Assembly: GCF_041103235.1 (NCBI RefSeq)
Contig: NZ_JBGCUN010000002.1
Location: 186,001-250,000 of the forward strand
Reading direction: 5' to 3'
Source of the DNA: Yoonia sp. R2331
GTDB lineage: Bacteria; Pseudomonadota; Alphaproteobacteria; Rhodobacterales; Rhodobacteraceae
Length of the DNA: 64,000 bases
Shown here: in pieces, positions 37,385 through 47,110 of the stretch
How the letters are laid out: the number at the start of each line of letters is the position of its first letter
Position numbering within the stretch: position 1 is the stretch's first letter
Notes under the pieces: model-generated
Told to the model about the DNA's origin: nothing
Seen by the model: the letters and a program-made list of their open reading frames with translations, nothing else
Database searches by the model: none
Made by a program: the position numbers and the translations under genes

Positions 37385-37967
37385 TCAACTTGCCCCTGAT
37401 GTCCGCGATAATGGACTGCACGGCTTGCCGTGCGCCATCCATTGTATCTGTCTGGATGATGTAGTCAGCCCGCGCACGTTTGTCAGCATCTGGCATTTGG
37501 CGGTCGCGGATCATGTTGAATGCGGCCTCTGTCATCTCGCCCCGACCCATGACGCGCGCTTTCTGTGTTTGTGCGTCCACCGAGACAACAACAATTGCAT
37601 CGCATAGACCCTCGGCCCCTGATTCAAAAAGAAGTGGAATATCAAGAAGAACGATATCCGCCGCTTGCGCGGCAAGAAACGCCGCCCGGTCACGCGCGAC
37701 AAGCGGATGCACCTTGTCCTGAAGCCGGTCTAGGGCCTTCGGATCATCAACAATCCGCTGCCGCAGTTTCGGGCGTGAAACCTGATCATCGTCAATCGCA
37801 TCGGGAAACAATTCGGCTACAACTTCAACAGCGGCACCACCTGGCGCATAAAGCTGATGAACTGCGGCATCGGCATCCCACACTGGCACACCCGCTTCTG
37901 CAAACATTTGGGCCGTTGTGCTCTTGCCCATCCCGATGGAGCCGGTCAGACCCAGAACAAAGCTCAT
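37377..37967 (-). CDS. coaE: Dephospho-CoA kinase
   Basis: 196 residues. N-terminal P-loop LTGSIGMGKSTTAQMF, VWDADAAVHQLY, and the LID-like MTEAAFNMIRDRQMP region typical of CoaE. It phosphorylates the 3'-hydroxyl of dephospho-CoA, the last step of CoA synthesis. Start overlaps aroE by 4 bases in the maf-aroE-coaE-dnaQ operon. Confidence 0.95.
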   Translation of the reverse strand: MSFVLGLTGSIGMGKSTTAQMFAEAGVPVWDADAAVHQLYAPGGAAVEVVAELFPDAIDDDQVSRPKLRQRIVDDPKALDRLQDKVHPLVARDRAAFLAAQAADIVLLDIPLLFESGAEGLCDAIVVVSVDAQTQKARVMGRGEMTEAAFNMIRDRQMPDADKRARADYIIQTDTMDGARQAVQSIIADIRGKLNA

Positions 37968-38794
37968 CCGATGACGGCTTTGCGTAAGGCATCATCCACT
38001 TCGGGCCTGACGCCAAACCAGCGTTCAAAGCCTGGAACGGCCTGATGCAGCAACATGCCCAACCCATCAACAACCGTGCAGCCGCGGCGTTCTGCCTCGG
38101 CTAGAAGTTGGGTCCGCAAGGGCGCATAAACGATGTCCGTCACTACGGCATCCGGGCGCAAACCGTCCAGAGGCACCCGAAGTTCGGGCTGACCTGTCAT
38201 GCCCAGAGAGGTTGTATTCACAACCGTGGTTGCGTCTTCGAGCATGTTGCCAGCCTGAACCCAATCCACAACATTGATCCGCGTACCAAACTCAGCGCGC
38301 AGCGCATCCGCTTTTGGACGAGTGCGGTTGGACAGCAGGATTTCTGGCACGCCTGCATCGGCTAGCGCGCAAATGATCGCCCGTGCAGCACCGCCAGCAC
38401 CAAACACAGCCGTTGGCCCGGCTTTTGGATCCCAATGCGGCGCACCTTGCCGCAGGTTGGCAATGAATCCATAGCCGTCCGTGTTGTCCGCGTGGACTTT
38501 GCCATCTTCGCGAAAGATCAGCGTATTGGCCGCACCAATCAAGATCGCGCGGTCACTGATGTGATCGGCAAGCTGCATCACAGCGACCTTGTGCGGAAGC
38601 GTGACATTCGCGCCGACAAATCCCATCTTCGGCATTGCGCGGATCACCTCTGCGAGATCCGTATCCTCCACCTTTAGCGGCAGATATTGGCCACGGATGC
38701 CGTAGCGACGCAGCCAATGGCCGTGCACCTTAGGCGATTTGGATTGGCCGATCGGGTTTCCGATCACACCGGCAAGGGGGGTGGCAGGTATCAT
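37964..38794 (-). CDS. aroE: Shikimate dehydrogenase
   Basis: 276 residues. Substrate-binding GNPIGQSKSPKVH, catalytic region NVTLPHKVAVM with the active-site Lys, NTDGYGF, and the Rossmann motif VFGAGGAARAII. It reduces 3-dehydroshikimate to shikimate with NADPH for aromatic amino acid synthesis. Overlaps maf by 4 bases. Confidence 0.95.
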   Translation of the reverse strand: MIPATPLAGVIGNPIGQSKSPKVHGHWLRRYGIRGQYLPLKVEDTDLAEVIRAMPKMGFVGANVTLPHKVAVMQLADHISDRAILIGAANTLIFREDGKVHADNTDGYGFIANLRQGAPHWDPKAGPTAVFGAGGAARAIICALADAGVPEILLSNRTRPKADALRAEFGTRINVVDWVQAGNMLEDATTVVNTTSLGMTGQPELRVPLDGLRPDAVVTDIVYAPLRTQLLAEAERRGCTVVDGLGMLLHQAVPGFERWFGVRPEVDDALRKAVIG

Positions 38795-39390
38795 CCCGGC
38801 AGTGTTCCGCGCAACGTCAGATATGACAAGAGCTCTAATAGGGGCAGGCCCAGTACAGTGAAATAATCGCCTTCGACCCGGTGAAACAACCGTGCACCTT
38901 CTTGTTCAAGCTGATATGCGCCGACCGCGTGGCGAATATCCTCCCAATTGCGGGCGACGTAGTCTTCAAGATAGGCATCAGTCGCATCACGCATATGCAG
39001 CCGAACGACACCGACATGACGCCAAACCGGACGCCCTTCACCAAAAATCACCGCCGCCGATAACAATTGGTGTGGACCACCGCGCAACTGCTTGAGCTGG
39101 TCAAGGGCATCATCGGGATCACGTGGCTTTGAAAATGTCGTTTGCCCGTGCGCCAGTACCTGATCGCAGCCGATGACCAAGCCCTCGGGATGGCGCGCTG
39201 CGACTTTCAAGGCTTTCATTTCCGCCAGCGCATCGGCAATATCACGGGGCTTTGCGGCTTCTGCCTGCAACGCGGATTTCATCGCGTCTTCGTCTACGCG
39301 CGCAACATCAACCGTGAAATTGACACCAGCGTTGCGCAGCAAAGTGGCCCGAATCGAAGAGCCGGAAGCGAGGATGATCGGTTCAGCCAT
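38791..39390 (-). CDS. Maf-family nucleotide pyrophosphatase
   Basis: 199 residues. N-terminal ILASGSSIRATLLRNAGV, catalytic IGCDQVLAHG and SAAVIFGEG/VGAYQLEQEGARLF motifs of the Maf (YceF-like) family. It hydrolyses noncanonical or modified nucleoside triphosphates. First gene leftward of the putative origin; a DnaA-box-like sequence begins at its start codon. Confidence 0.92.
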   Translation of the reverse strand: MAEPIILASGSSIRATLLRNAGVNFTVDVARVDEDAMKSALQAEAAKPRDIADALAEMKALKVAARHPEGLVIGCDQVLAHGQTTFSKPRDPDDALDQLKQLRGGPHQLLSAAVIFGEGRPVWRHVGVVRLHMRDATDAYLEDYVARNWEDIRHAVGAYQLEQEGARLFHRVEGDYFTVLGLPLLELLSYLTLRGTLPG

Positions 39391-39795
39391 GTGGATGAAA
39401 TCCGGGATAACCTTGGGTGTTCATGGGGGACAGGTTTGGGATGAAGATGGGTTGAATGCAAGGCCTGCGGATAACCGGCTACTTCCAGATGCGTTCAGGT
39501 GAATTTATCTCCTTGGGATAAGGATAAGTCGGGGTGTGCAAAACTTTGATAGTTTGGTGAGGTCAAGGGGAGAGGTAAGGAAATTTGGCGGCTCTGTTTT
39601 CGCATATCTATTTGTAGATAAATGATAATATCTGATACTACTGATATATTAGGGATATCTCTGTTGGCCTAAGACTGGGGATAAACCTGCGCATGAATTT
39701 GTAATCCACAGATTCGGGCAACCCATAATCATCATCATCCTTCTTTTCTTTCTTTCTTTATTAAGGAAGAACAAGACCATGAAAGAGAGGATCAC
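39391..39795. other. Putative chromosomal replication origin (oriC)
   Basis: This is the longest gap in the window and carries no convincing gene. It has four 8-of-9 matches to the DnaA box TGTGGATAA: 39390-39398 (TGTGGATGA), 39466-39474 (TGCGGATAA), 39676-39684 (TGGGGATAA) and 39702-39710 (TAATCCACA, reverse). Weaker 7-of-9 matches lie at 39513 and 39519. An AT-rich block lies between the clusters. A pyrimidine tract (about 39739-39759) follows on the plus strand. Gene order also fits: maf-aroE-coaE-dnaQ point left, hemJ-rho-mnmE-mnmG-rsmG-parAB point right, as around alphaproteobacterial origins. The hemE gene often found here in relatives is absent. Confidence 0.75.
39601..39660. other. 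AT-rich candidate DNA-unwinding element
   Basis: Only 16 of 60 bases are G or C, far below the surrounding sequence. It contains a perfect inverted repeat TATCTA-TTTG-TAGATA (39605-39620) and repeated GATA/GATAT words. It sits between the left and right groups of DnaA-box-like sequences, the expected place for strand opening. Confidence 0.6.
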
Positions 39796-40242
39796 ATGAG
39801 CTGGCTTCTGCCATTCTATGATTGGATCAAGGCATTACATATCATTGCGGTGATTTCCTGGATGGCTGGAATGTTCTATTTGCCCAGGCTGTTTGTCTAT
39901 CATGCTGAGAAAGCGACCGTAGGGTCAGAGCTTGATCAGACGTTCCAAGTGATGGAAGCAAAGCTGCTGCGTGTAATCATGAACCCGGCAATGATTGTAT
40001 CATGGGTATGTGGTCTTTTGTTGATCGGGATGGGGGCGTTTGATTTTGGCGCTGTGTGGAGTTGGGCGAAGCTTATCGCGGTCTTAGCAATGTCAGGCGC
40101 GCATGGTTGGTTGGCCGCGCGCCGCAAAGACTTTGCCGCGGGCCAGAACACGCGCAGCGGGCGGACTTATCGGTTGATAAACGAGGTGCCGACCGTTTTG
40201 ATGTTTGTCATTGTGATTGCCGTGATCGTGCGTCCGTTCTAG
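39796..40242 (+). CDS. hemJ: Protoporphyrinogen IX oxidase HemJ
   Basis: 148 residues with four membrane helices. The conserved HIIAVISWMAGMFYLPRLFVYH motif contains the heme-ligand His and Met-rich residues of HemJ (UPF0093), and KLIAVLAMSGAHGW and RLINEVPTVLMF are also typical. It oxidises protoporphyrinogen IX in the membrane. GAGAGGATCAC precedes the ATG. First gene rightward of the putative origin. Confidence 0.94.
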   Translation: MSWLLPFYDWIKALHIIAVISWMAGMFYLPRLFVYHAEKATVGSELDQTFQVMEAKLLRVIMNPAMIVSWVCGLLLIGMGAFDFGAVWSWAKLIAVLAMSGAHGWLAARRKDFAAGQNTRSGRTYRLINEVPTVLMFVIVIAVIVRPF

Positions 40243-40363
40243 GTTTTGTTGACTCCGCGCTGGAAGCGCCTTAGATGAAGCGGCGCTGCCCGTCCGGGCG
40301 ACAAGCGTTTTCCAATCGTAAGAACACAATGCGGGCCGTTTCGGTGCGCTCATGGAATATAAT

Positions 40364-41638
40364 ATGTCCCAACATCGTCTGAACCTTGCTGACCTGAAGG
40401 CGCAAAGCCCCAAGGATCTGTTATCGCTGGCTGAAGAGCTTGAGATCGAGAATGCCTCGACCATGCGGAAGGGCGACATGATGTTCGCGATTCTGCGTGA
40501 ACGTGCAGACGAAGAGTGGCTGATTGGCGGTGATGGGGTGCTAGAGGTCGTCAAGGACGGCTTTGGCTTTCTGCGCTCGCCAGAGGCGAATTACCTGCCC
40601 GGTCCTGACGACATTTATGTGTCACCTGAGATGATCCGCCAGCATTCGCTGCGGACCGGCGATACGGTCGAAGGGTTGATCAAGGAACCGAACGACAGTG
40701 AACGCTACTTTGCTCTGAACACGGTTGAACGGATCAATTTCGAGGACCCGGAAAAGACAAAACACAAAGTTGCCTTTGACAACCTGACCCCGCTTTATCC
40801 AGATGAGCGACTGAAGATGGAGGTTGATGACGAGCACCAGAAGAAAGACCGGTCCGCGCGGATTATCGATCTGGTGTCGCCAATTGGTAAAGGGCAACGT
40901 TCCTTGATCGTGGCGCCCCCGCGCACGGGTAAAACGGTGCTGCTGCAGAACATCGCGCACTCGATCGAGAAGAACCACCCAGAGTGTTACTTGATCGTCC
41001 TGTTGATCGATGAACGCCCAGAAGAAGTGACGGACATGCAGCGGTCTGTGAAAGGTGAGGTTGTGTCGTCGACGTTTGACGAACCCGCAGACCGTCACGT
41101 CGCGGTGTCCGAAATGGTGATCGAAAAGGCAAAGCGCCTGGTTGAACACAAGCGGGACGTTGTGATCTTGCTTGATTCGATCACTCGTCTTGGCCGTGCG
41201 TTCAACACCACTGTGCCGTCCTCTGGCAAGGTGTTGACCGGTGGTGTGGATGCCAATGCGTTGCAACGGCCCAAGCGCTTTTTTGGTGCCGCGCGGAACA
41301 TTGAGGAAGGCGGATCGTTGACGATCATTGCGACCGCGCTGATCGATACCGGTAGTCGGATGGACGAAGTGATCTTTGAGGAATTCAAAGGTACGGGTAA
41401 CTCTGAGATCGTGCTTGACCGCAAGGTAGCGGACAAGCGTGTGTTCCCTGCGATGGATATCCTCAAATCCGGTACCCGGAAGGAAGAATTGTTGGTCGAT
41501 AAGAACGATCTTGCGAAGACATATGTCTTGCGGCGGATCCTCAACCCGATGGGCACGACAGATGCTATCGAATTCTTGCTTGGTAAGCTCAAGCAGACCA
41601 AGACCAACGCTGACTTCTTCGATTCTATGAACACCTGA
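40364..41638 (+). CDS. rho: Transcription termination factor Rho
   Basis: 424 residues from the ATG at 40364 ([16 protein letters not shown]); an ATG four codons earlier (40352) is in frame but has a poorer ribosome site. The N-terminal RNA-binding region contains [18 protein letters not shown]. The ATPase has P-loop [25 protein letters not shown] and [15 protein letters not shown], and the R-loop region follows. It is a hexameric RNA helicase that ends untranslated transcripts. A TTGACT -35-like sequence at 40249 could start its transcript, but the -10 is poor. Confidence 0.95.
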   Translation: MSQHRLNLADLKAQSPKDLLSLAEELEIENASTMRKGDMMFAILRERADEEWLIGGDGVLEVVKDGFGFLRSPEANYLPGPDDIYVSPEMIRQHSLRTGDTVEGLIKEPNDSERYFALNTVERINFEDPEKTKHKVAFDNLTPLYPDERLKMEVDDEHQKKDRSARIIDLVSPIGKGQRSLIVAPPRTGKTVLLQNIAHSIEKNHPECYLIVLLIDERPEEVTDMQRSVKGEVVSSTFDEPADRHVAVSEMVIEKAKRLVEHKRDVVILLDSITRLGRAFNTTVPSSGKVLTGGVDANALQRPKRFFGAARNIEEGGSLTIIATALIDTGSRMDEVIFEEFKGTGNSEIVLDRKVADKRVFPAMDILKSGTRKEELLVDKNDLAKTYVLRRILNPMGTTDAIEFLLGKLKQTKTNADFFDSMNT

Positions 41639-41643
41639 CGACG

Positions 41644-42924
41644 ATGTCGCAGGATACGATATTTGCGCTGGCCACTGCCGCCGGCCGCGCGGGTATTGCC
41701 GTGGTGCGCGTATCGGGACCGAGGGCGTTTGAGCTTGCTGGTGGGTTGATGTCTGACCTGCCGGTGCAGCGGGGCTTGCGGGTTCTTCGGTCTGCGGATG
41801 GGGTTGTTCTGGACCAGGCTCTGGTTTTGTCCTTTCCAGGTGAAAAGAGCTTTACCGGTGAGCCGGTTGTCGAACTTCACCTGCATGGTAGTCCGGCGAT
41901 TGTGCGGGCGGTCCTATCTGCATTGGAAACGGCAGGTGGCCGCAGCGCGGAAGCAGGTGAATTCACCCGGCGGGCATTGGAGAATGGCAAGCTTGACCTC
42001 GCCCAGGTGGAAGGGCTGGCGGATCTGATCGACGCAGAAACAGAAGCGCAGCGGAAACAGGCGATGCGCGTTTTTGCTGGTGGCTTGGGAAATTTGGCAG
42101 AGGCTTGGCGCGTTGATCTGATAAGAGCGGCAGCGTTGATCGAAGCGACCATTGATTTCGTCGATGAGGATGTCCCCGTCGATGTCACACCAGAGGTTCA
42201 GGCATTGCTGACAAAGGTTGCATCTGACTTGAGCGCTCAGATCGATGGTGTCGCCATTGCAGAGCGGATCCGGGATGGATTTGAGGTCGCGATTGTCGGC
42301 GCACCTAACGTGGGAAAATCGAGTTTGCTGAACCGGCTGGCCGGACGTGATGCGGCGATCACGTCGCATGTCGCTGGGACGACCCGCGATGTGATCGAAA
42401 TTCAGATGGATTTGGCGGGGTTGCCCGTGACCTTGTTGGACACTGCTGGTATCAGGCAAACAACTGATATTGTTGAAGAAATTGGCGTTCAACGTGCTGT
42501 CGATAGGGCACGGTTGGCGGACATTCGGTTGTTCTTGGTAACGGATCAGGATGATTTTCCACTTCCCGTTGAAACTGGTGATCTCGTGGTCCAAGGCAAG
42601 GCCGATGTGCGTGCTATAGATGGACTGGCGGTGTCTGGACTGACGGGCCAAGGTTTGGACGCTTTGTTGGCGGCACTTACGTCAGAGCTTCAGAAGAGAG
42701 CAGGCTCAGCCGGAGTCGCAATGCGGGACCGCCATCGGGTTGCGATGATGGATGCGCGGGATCGCATAGATGGGGTGCTCATCGATCTGACACAGAGTCG
42801 GCCAATGGACCTTCTGGCAGAGGATATTCGGCAGGCGATCCGGGCGGTTGACATGATCGTCGGGCGCGTGGATGTAGAGGACCTTCTGGACGAGATTTTC
42901 TCTAGCTTCTGCATCGGAAAGTAG
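41644..42924 (+). CDS. mnmE: tRNA modification GTPase MnmE
   Basis: 426 residues. N-terminal tetrahydrofolate-binding region ([19 protein letters not shown]), helical domain, and a GTPase domain with G1 [15 protein letters not shown]3 DTAGIRQT and VQGKADVRA in place of the usual NKxD. The C-terminal catalytic FCIGK is intact. With MnmG it installs the carboxymethylaminomethyl group at U34 of tRNAs. The G4 motif variation (GKAD) is worth noting. Only one base separates its stop from the mnmG ATG. Confidence 0.95.
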   Translation: MSQDTIFALATAAGRAGIAVVRVSGPRAFELAGGLMSDLPVQRGLRVLRSADGVVLDQALVLSFPGEKSFTGEPVVELHLHGSPAIVRAVLSALETAGGRSAEAGEFTRRALENGKLDLAQVEGLADLIDAETEAQRKQAMRVFAGGLGNLAEAWRVDLIRAAALIEATIDFVDEDVPVDVTPEVQALLTKVASDLSAQIDGVAIAERIRDGFEVAIVGAPNVGKSSLLNRLAGRDAAITSHVAGTTRDVIEIQMDLAGLPVTLLDTAGIRQTTDIVEEIGVQRAVDRARLADIRLFLVTDQDDFPLPVETGDLVVQGKADVRAIDGLAVSGLTGQGLDALLAALTSELQKRAGSAGVAMRDRHRVAMMDARDRIDGVLIDLTQSRPMDLLAEDIRQAIRAVDMIVGRVDVEDLLDEIFSSFCIGK

Positions 42925-42925
42925 G

Positions 42926-44797
42926 ATGTTTCACGTGAAACACTTTGACGTTGTGATCGTGGGCGGTGGCCATGCTGGCTCTGAAGCGGCGTGGGCTGCG
43001 GCCAAAATGGGCGCAAAGGTCGCGCTGGTCACGCTGCGGAAGGATTCAATTGGTGTGATGTCCTGTAACCCGGCAATTGGCGGCCTTGGCAAAGGCCACC
43101 TAGTCCGAGAGATTGATGCGCTGGGTGGTTTGATGGGGCTTGCGGCCGACGCGGCTGGTATTCAATTTCGCCTGCTCAATCGCACTAAGGGTCCGGCTGT
43201 TCGTGGACCACGTGCGCAATCTGACCGGGTCCTCTATCGGGAATTTGTCCAGGCGTCGCTTGCTGGACTAGAGAATCTGGCCGTGATTGAGGCTGAGGCG
43301 ACCGATCTGCGTGTTGCAAGTGGTGAGGTTACAGGGCTTCATCTTGCGGACGGTACGACACTTTCGACCAAGAGTGTTGTTTTGACGACCGGAACGTTCC
43401 TTCGTGGGGTTATCCATATCGGGGATGTATCGCGCCCCGGCGGCCGTGTCGGTGATAACGCCTCTGTCGCAATGGCCGAGCGTTTAGATAGCTTTGGTCT
43501 GCCGATGGGCCGTCTGAAAACGGGCACACCGCCTCGTCTAAACGGTCTTACGATTGACTGGGAGCGTTTGGATAAGCAGCCAGGCGATGAAGACCCAAGT
43601 TTGTTTTCATTTATGTCTGTGGCACCTGCGGTCCGTCAAATTTCTTGCGGCATCACCCATACCAACACACAGACCCATGATATCATTCGGGAAAACCTAT
43701 CCAGATCAGCGATGTACGGCGGACATATTGACGGTGTTGGTCCCCGCTATTGCCCATCTATCGAAGATAAAGTGGTTCGGTTTTCGGATAAAGATTCACA
43801 TCAAGTCTTTCTCGAACCAGAGGGACTGACCACCAGCACCGTCTACCCTAATGGGATCTCAACCTCTCTGCCGGCGGAGGTGCAGGAACAATACGTTCGT
43901 TCCATGACGGGGCTCGAAAAGGTCGAAATTGAGCAGATGGGCTATGCCATCGAATATGACTACGTCGATCCGCGTGCGCTGCGCATATCGCTCGAATTGA
44001 AGGCCTGTCCTGGATTGTTCCTTGCGGGCCAGATCAATGGCACAACGGGATACGAAGAAGCGGCCGCACAGGGACAAGTGGCGGCAATCAACGCTGTGAT
44101 GCGTGCGCGTGATCAAGATACTGTCGTGTTCAGCCGTAAAGACAGCTACATCGGCGTGATGATTGATGATCTGACCAGCCGGGGTGTGACGGAACCTTAC
44201 CGCATGTTTACGTCACGTGCCGAGTTTCGGCTTCTTTTGCGGGCTGACAACGCCGATCAGCGCTTGACCGAAAGAGGACGTAAATTGGGGTTGGTTGACG
44301 ATCAGCGGTGGGCGAATTTTGAATCAAAGATCGAAAAAATCAAACGCGGTGCCGCGACGCTTTCGCAGATTACACTATCGGCGCGTGACATTGCGTCGTC
44401 TGGTGCAAAGCTGAATGTAGATGGCCCAAAGCGAACGGCGCTTGATGCGCTTTCCCTAAACGACTTTGGCTTTGCTGAGCTACGCGGGATTTCTAACGCG
44501 GTTCCTGCGCTTGAACCGGGGATCGAAGAGCAAATCAAGAACGACGCTCTTTATTCCAACTACATCAAAAGACAGGAAAAAGACATTGCCGCGATGGCGA
44601 AAGATGAAGCAACGATCATTCCGCGCGATACGGACTTTGGTGCCTTGGGGGGTCTGTCTGCAGAGCTCGTGCAGAAGCTCACAGCGGCACAACCTGAAAC
44701 GCTCGCGCAGGCGCGTCGCATTGACGGCATGACGCCGGCGGCTCTTTTGGTGCTTTCGGGTTATCTGAAACGGTATAGCAGTGAAAAGGCTGGTTGA
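42926..44797 (+). CDS. mnmG: tRNA modification enzyme MnmG (GidA)
   Basis: 623 residues. N-terminal FAD motif [48 protein letters not shown]-like and the [11 protein letters not shown] motif, all diagnostic. It uses FAD and methylene-tetrahydrofolate with MnmE to modify wobble uridine. The first codons (MFHVKH) are encoded by a perfect parS palindrome whose TG belongs to the start codon. The stop overlaps the rsmG start (TGATG). Confidence 0.97.
   Translation: MFHVKHFDVVIVGGGHAGSEAAWAAAKMGAKVALVTLRKDSIGVMSCNPAIGGLGKGHLVREIDALGGLMGLAADAAGIQFRLLNRTKGPAVRGPRAQSDRVLYREFVQASLAGLENLAVIEAEATDLRVASGEVTGLHLADGTTLSTKSVVLTTGTFLRGVIHIGDVSRPGGRVGDNASVAMAERLDSFGLPMGRLKTGTPPRLNGLTIDWERLDKQPGDEDPSLFSFMSVAPAVRQISCGITHTNTQTHDIIRENLSRSAMYGGHIDGVGPRYCPSIEDKVVRFSDKDSHQVFLEPEGLTTSTVYPNGISTSLPAEVQEQYVRSMTGLEKVEIEQMGYAIEYDYVDPRALRISLELKACPGLFLAGQINGTTGYEEAAAQGQVAAINAVMRARDQDTVVFSRKDSYIGVMIDDLTSRGVTEPYRMFTSRAEFRLLLRADNADQRLTERGRKLGLVDDQRWANFESKIEKIKRGAATLSQITLSARDIASSGAKLNVDGPKRTALDALSLNDFGFAELRGISNAVPALEPGIEEQIKNDALYSNYIKRQEKDIAAMAKDEATIIPRDTDFGALGGLSAELVQKLTAAQPETLAQARRIDGMTPAALLVLSGYLKRYSSEKAG
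42927..42942. promoter_or_regulatory. parS centromere site within the mnmG start
   Basis: TGTTTCACGTGAAACA, a perfect 16-base palindrome identical to the consensus ParB site. It begins at the second base of the mnmG start codon, 2 bases after the mnmE stop. parA and parB are 2.5-4 kb downstream, and the putative origin is about 3 kb upstream, as expected for an origin-proximal parS. Confidence 0.95.
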
Positions 44798-45420
44798 TGC
44801 CCATCCTGATCGGCGACGTTGATGTTTCACGTGAAACAATGGAGCGGCTCAAGTTGTTTGAGTCGCTTGTTGTCAGATGGTCCCCAAAAATAAATCTTGT
44901 CTCCAAGGTTGATCTGACGGACCTGTGGCAACGGCACATCCTTGATTCTGCACAGGTTTTCAATGCAGACTTGCCCAAATCCAACCACTGGGTCGATCTT
45001 GGTAGCGGTGGTGGTTTCCCGGGAATTGTCGCTGCAATCATAACTACAGAATTTGCGCCCGAGCGGTGGTTCACGTTGATCGAAAGTGATCAGCGAAAAT
45101 CGACATTTCTGCGTACCGCTTTGCGTGAATGTGGTGTGACTGGTCAAGTTATTGCTGACAGAATTCAATCTGCAGCTCCCCAAAGTGCAAATATCCTGTC
45201 CGCACGCGCCTTGGCACCCGTCACCGATCTTCTCGCTCATGCAGTTCGTCATATGAATGAAAACGGCGTTGCATTGCTTCACAAGGGCAGGAATTATGCT
45301 CAGGAACTGGATGCAGCGAAACGGGTTTGGTCCTTTGATGTGACCACACATCAAAGCCTGACCGCACCTGACAGCTGTATTCTTGCCATAAGGAATATCC
45401 GACGTGCAGACGCCCAATAG
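44797..45420 (+). CDS. rsmG: 16S rRNA m7G527 methyltransferase RsmG (GidB)
   Basis: 207 residues from the ATG at 44797, which shares its A with the mnmG TGA. The SAM motif HWVDLGSGGGFPGIVAAII and the VSKVDLTDLWQRHILDS region are typical. It methylates G527 of 16S rRNA; loss gives low-level streptomycin resistance. The early residues DVSRETME are encoded across the second parS. Its end overlaps the parA start by 17 bases. Confidence 0.96.
   Translation: MPILIGDVDVSRETMERLKLFESLVVRWSPKINLVSKVDLTDLWQRHILDSAQVFNADLPKSNHWVDLGSGGGFPGIVAAIITTEFAPERWFTLIESDQRKSTFLRTALRECGVTGQVIADRIQSAAPQSANILSARALAPVTDLLAHAVRHMNENGVALLHKGRNYAQELDAAKRVWSFDVTTHQSLTAPDSCILAIRNIRRADAQ
44823..44838. promoter_or_regulatory. 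parS centromere site within rsmG
   Basis: A second perfect TGTTTCACGTGAAACA palindrome, nine codons into rsmG, encoding part of VSRET. It lies 1,896 bases from the first parS and about 580 bases upstream of parA. Confidence 0.95.
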
Positions 45421-46222
45421 CCTCAACCGCGCCAAGATCATCGCGGTGGCAAACCAAAAGGGCGGCGTCGGCAAAACCACGACCACAATCAACCTTGGCG
45501 CAGCGTTGGCAGAGGCAGGATGCCGCGTTTTGCTGATCGATCTCGACCCACAAGGGAATGCCTCAACTGGCCTCGGTATTGATCACAGCAAGCGTTTGGT
45601 AACCACCTATGATCTGCTCGTTGGCGACGCCACACCGGGCGACGCGATCCAGGTTTCAAATGTCGAGGATCTCCTGGTCATTCCAGCGACAACAGACCTC
45701 AGCTCTGCAGATATCGAACTGATTTCCAACGAAAAACGCAGTTTCCTTTTGCACGATGCGTTGCGGCAATTGTCGATGGATAGCTATCAACTTGACTACA
45801 TCTTGATCGATTGCCCGCCATCCCTCAACATCTTGACGGTCAATGCAATGGTGGCTGCGGACTCTGTCATCGTCCCGTTACAATCTGAGTTCTTTGCTCT
45901 CGAAGGCTTGTCGCAACTCATGCTCACCATCAGAGAGGTCCGGCAATCCGCAAACACCAACCTGCGGATCGAAGGGATCGTGTTGACGATGTACGACAAA
46001 CGTAACAACCTCTCGCAACAGGTCGAGGCGGACGCCCGCGAAAATCTGGGCGGTTTGGTCTTCGACACCCTCATCCCGCGCAACGTGCGGCTCAGCGAGG
46101 CGCCGTCTTTCGCGATGCCAGTCCTGTCCTACGATCCAACGTCATCTGGTGCGCAGGCCTACCGTGCGCTGGCGCAAGAAATCCTGACGAAATCCAAAGC
46201 TCCGATCAGAAAGGTCAGCTAA
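45404..46222 (+). CDS. parA: Chromosome partitioning ATPase ParA
   Basis: 272 residues from a GTG at 45404 that has AAGGAA 8 bases upstream; no ATG fits. Deviant Walker A motif KGGVGKTTTTINL, LLIDLDPQGNAS and YILIDCPPSLNILTVNA mark a ParA ATPase. ParA forms ATP-dependent DNA-bound gradients that pull ParB-parS complexes apart. The start lies inside the end of rsmG, and parB follows with no gap. Size and context indicate the chromosomal rather than a plasmid system. Confidence 0.96.
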   Translation: MQTPNSLNRAKIIAVANQKGGVGKTTTTINLGAALAEAGCRVLLIDLDPQGNASTGLGIDHSKRLVTTYDLLVGDATPGDAIQVSNVEDLLVIPATTDLSSADIELISNEKRSFLLHDALRQLSMDSYQLDYILIDCPPSLNILTVNAMVAADSVIVPLQSEFFALEGLSQLMLTIREVRQSANTNLRIEGIVLTMYDKRNNLSQQVEADARENLGGLVFDTLIPRNVRLSEAPSFAMPVLSYDPTSSGAQAYRALAQEILTKSKAPIRKVS

Positions 46223-47110
46223 ATGGCAAAATCATCAAAGCCGCGTGGCCTCGGCCGTGGCCTTTCGGCACTCATGGCGGATGTACAGACGGATGCGCCC
46301 GCCGCTGACGCACCCAAGCGACCCGATTTGACGCTTCCGATTGACAGCATTCGTCCCAATCCCGATCAGCCGCGCCGGACATTTGACAATGACGCGCTGT
46401 CTGAACTCGCCGACTCGATCAAGGAAAAGGGCGTGATCCAGCCCCTGATCGTGCGCCGGGACCCGAACGATGGCCAAAGCTATCAGATCGTGGCAGGCGA
46501 ACGCCGGTGGCGCGCGTCACAAATGGCGCAACTCCATGAATTGCCGGTCTTGATCCGCGACTTCGACGATACCGAAGTGCTAGAGATTGCGATTATCGAG
46601 AATATCCAACGTGCTGATCTCAATCCCGTTGACGAAGCGACCGGCTATCGCCAGTTAATGGATCGCTTTGGTCACACCCAGGATCAAATGGCTCAGGCGC
46701 TCGGAAAAAGCCGGAGCCACATTGCCAACCTGTTGCGATTGCTCAATCTTCCCGACCCTGTCCTTGGTTGGCTGGCGACGGGGAAGCTCACCGCGGGCCA
46801 TGCCCGTGCGCTTGTGGGCCACGATGACGCGACCAAGCTCGCACAACACATCATTCAAAAACGCCTCAGCGTGCGCGAGGCGGAAAAGATCGCCAAAACT
46901 GGCTTGCCGCAAAAGGGATCAAAGCGGAGCCCAGCTGGCGGCACAGCAAAAGACGCTGACACCGTCCAGATCGAACAAGAGCTGACCGCTCATCTTAAAA
47001 TGAAGGTCGCCATCGACCACAAGCCCGGCCAGGAAGGCGGCAAGCTGACGATAAACTACCAGTCGTTCGAACAGCTTGACGATCTTTTGCGGACACTCGG
47101 TGGCGGCTAA
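46223..47110 (+). CDS. parB: Chromosome partitioning protein ParB
   Basis: 295 residues. N-terminal ParA-contact stretch GLGRGLSALMAD, a ParB/Sulfiredoxin-type CTPase domain with RPNPDQPRRTFD, GVIQPLIVR and AGERRWRASQMA, and a helix-turn-helix region with MAQALGKSRSHIANLLRLL and GHARAL. The C-terminal dimer domain ends the protein. It loads on parS and spreads using CTP. The ATG directly follows the parA stop. Stops of parB and convergent hemW overlap by 4 bases. Confidence 0.97.
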   Translation: MAKSSKPRGLGRGLSALMADVQTDAPAADAPKRPDLTLPIDSIRPNPDQPRRTFDNDALSELADSIKEKGVIQPLIVRRDPNDGQSYQIVAGERRWRASQMAQLHELPVLIRDFDDTEVLEIAIIENIQRADLNPVDEATGYRQLMDRFGHTQDQMAQALGKSRSHIANLLRLLNLPDPVLGWLATGKLTAGHARALVGHDDATKLAQHIIQKRLSVREAEKIAKTGLPQKGSKRSPAGGTAKDADTVQIEQELTAHLKMKVAIDHKPGQEGGKLTINYQSFEQLDDLLRTLGGG

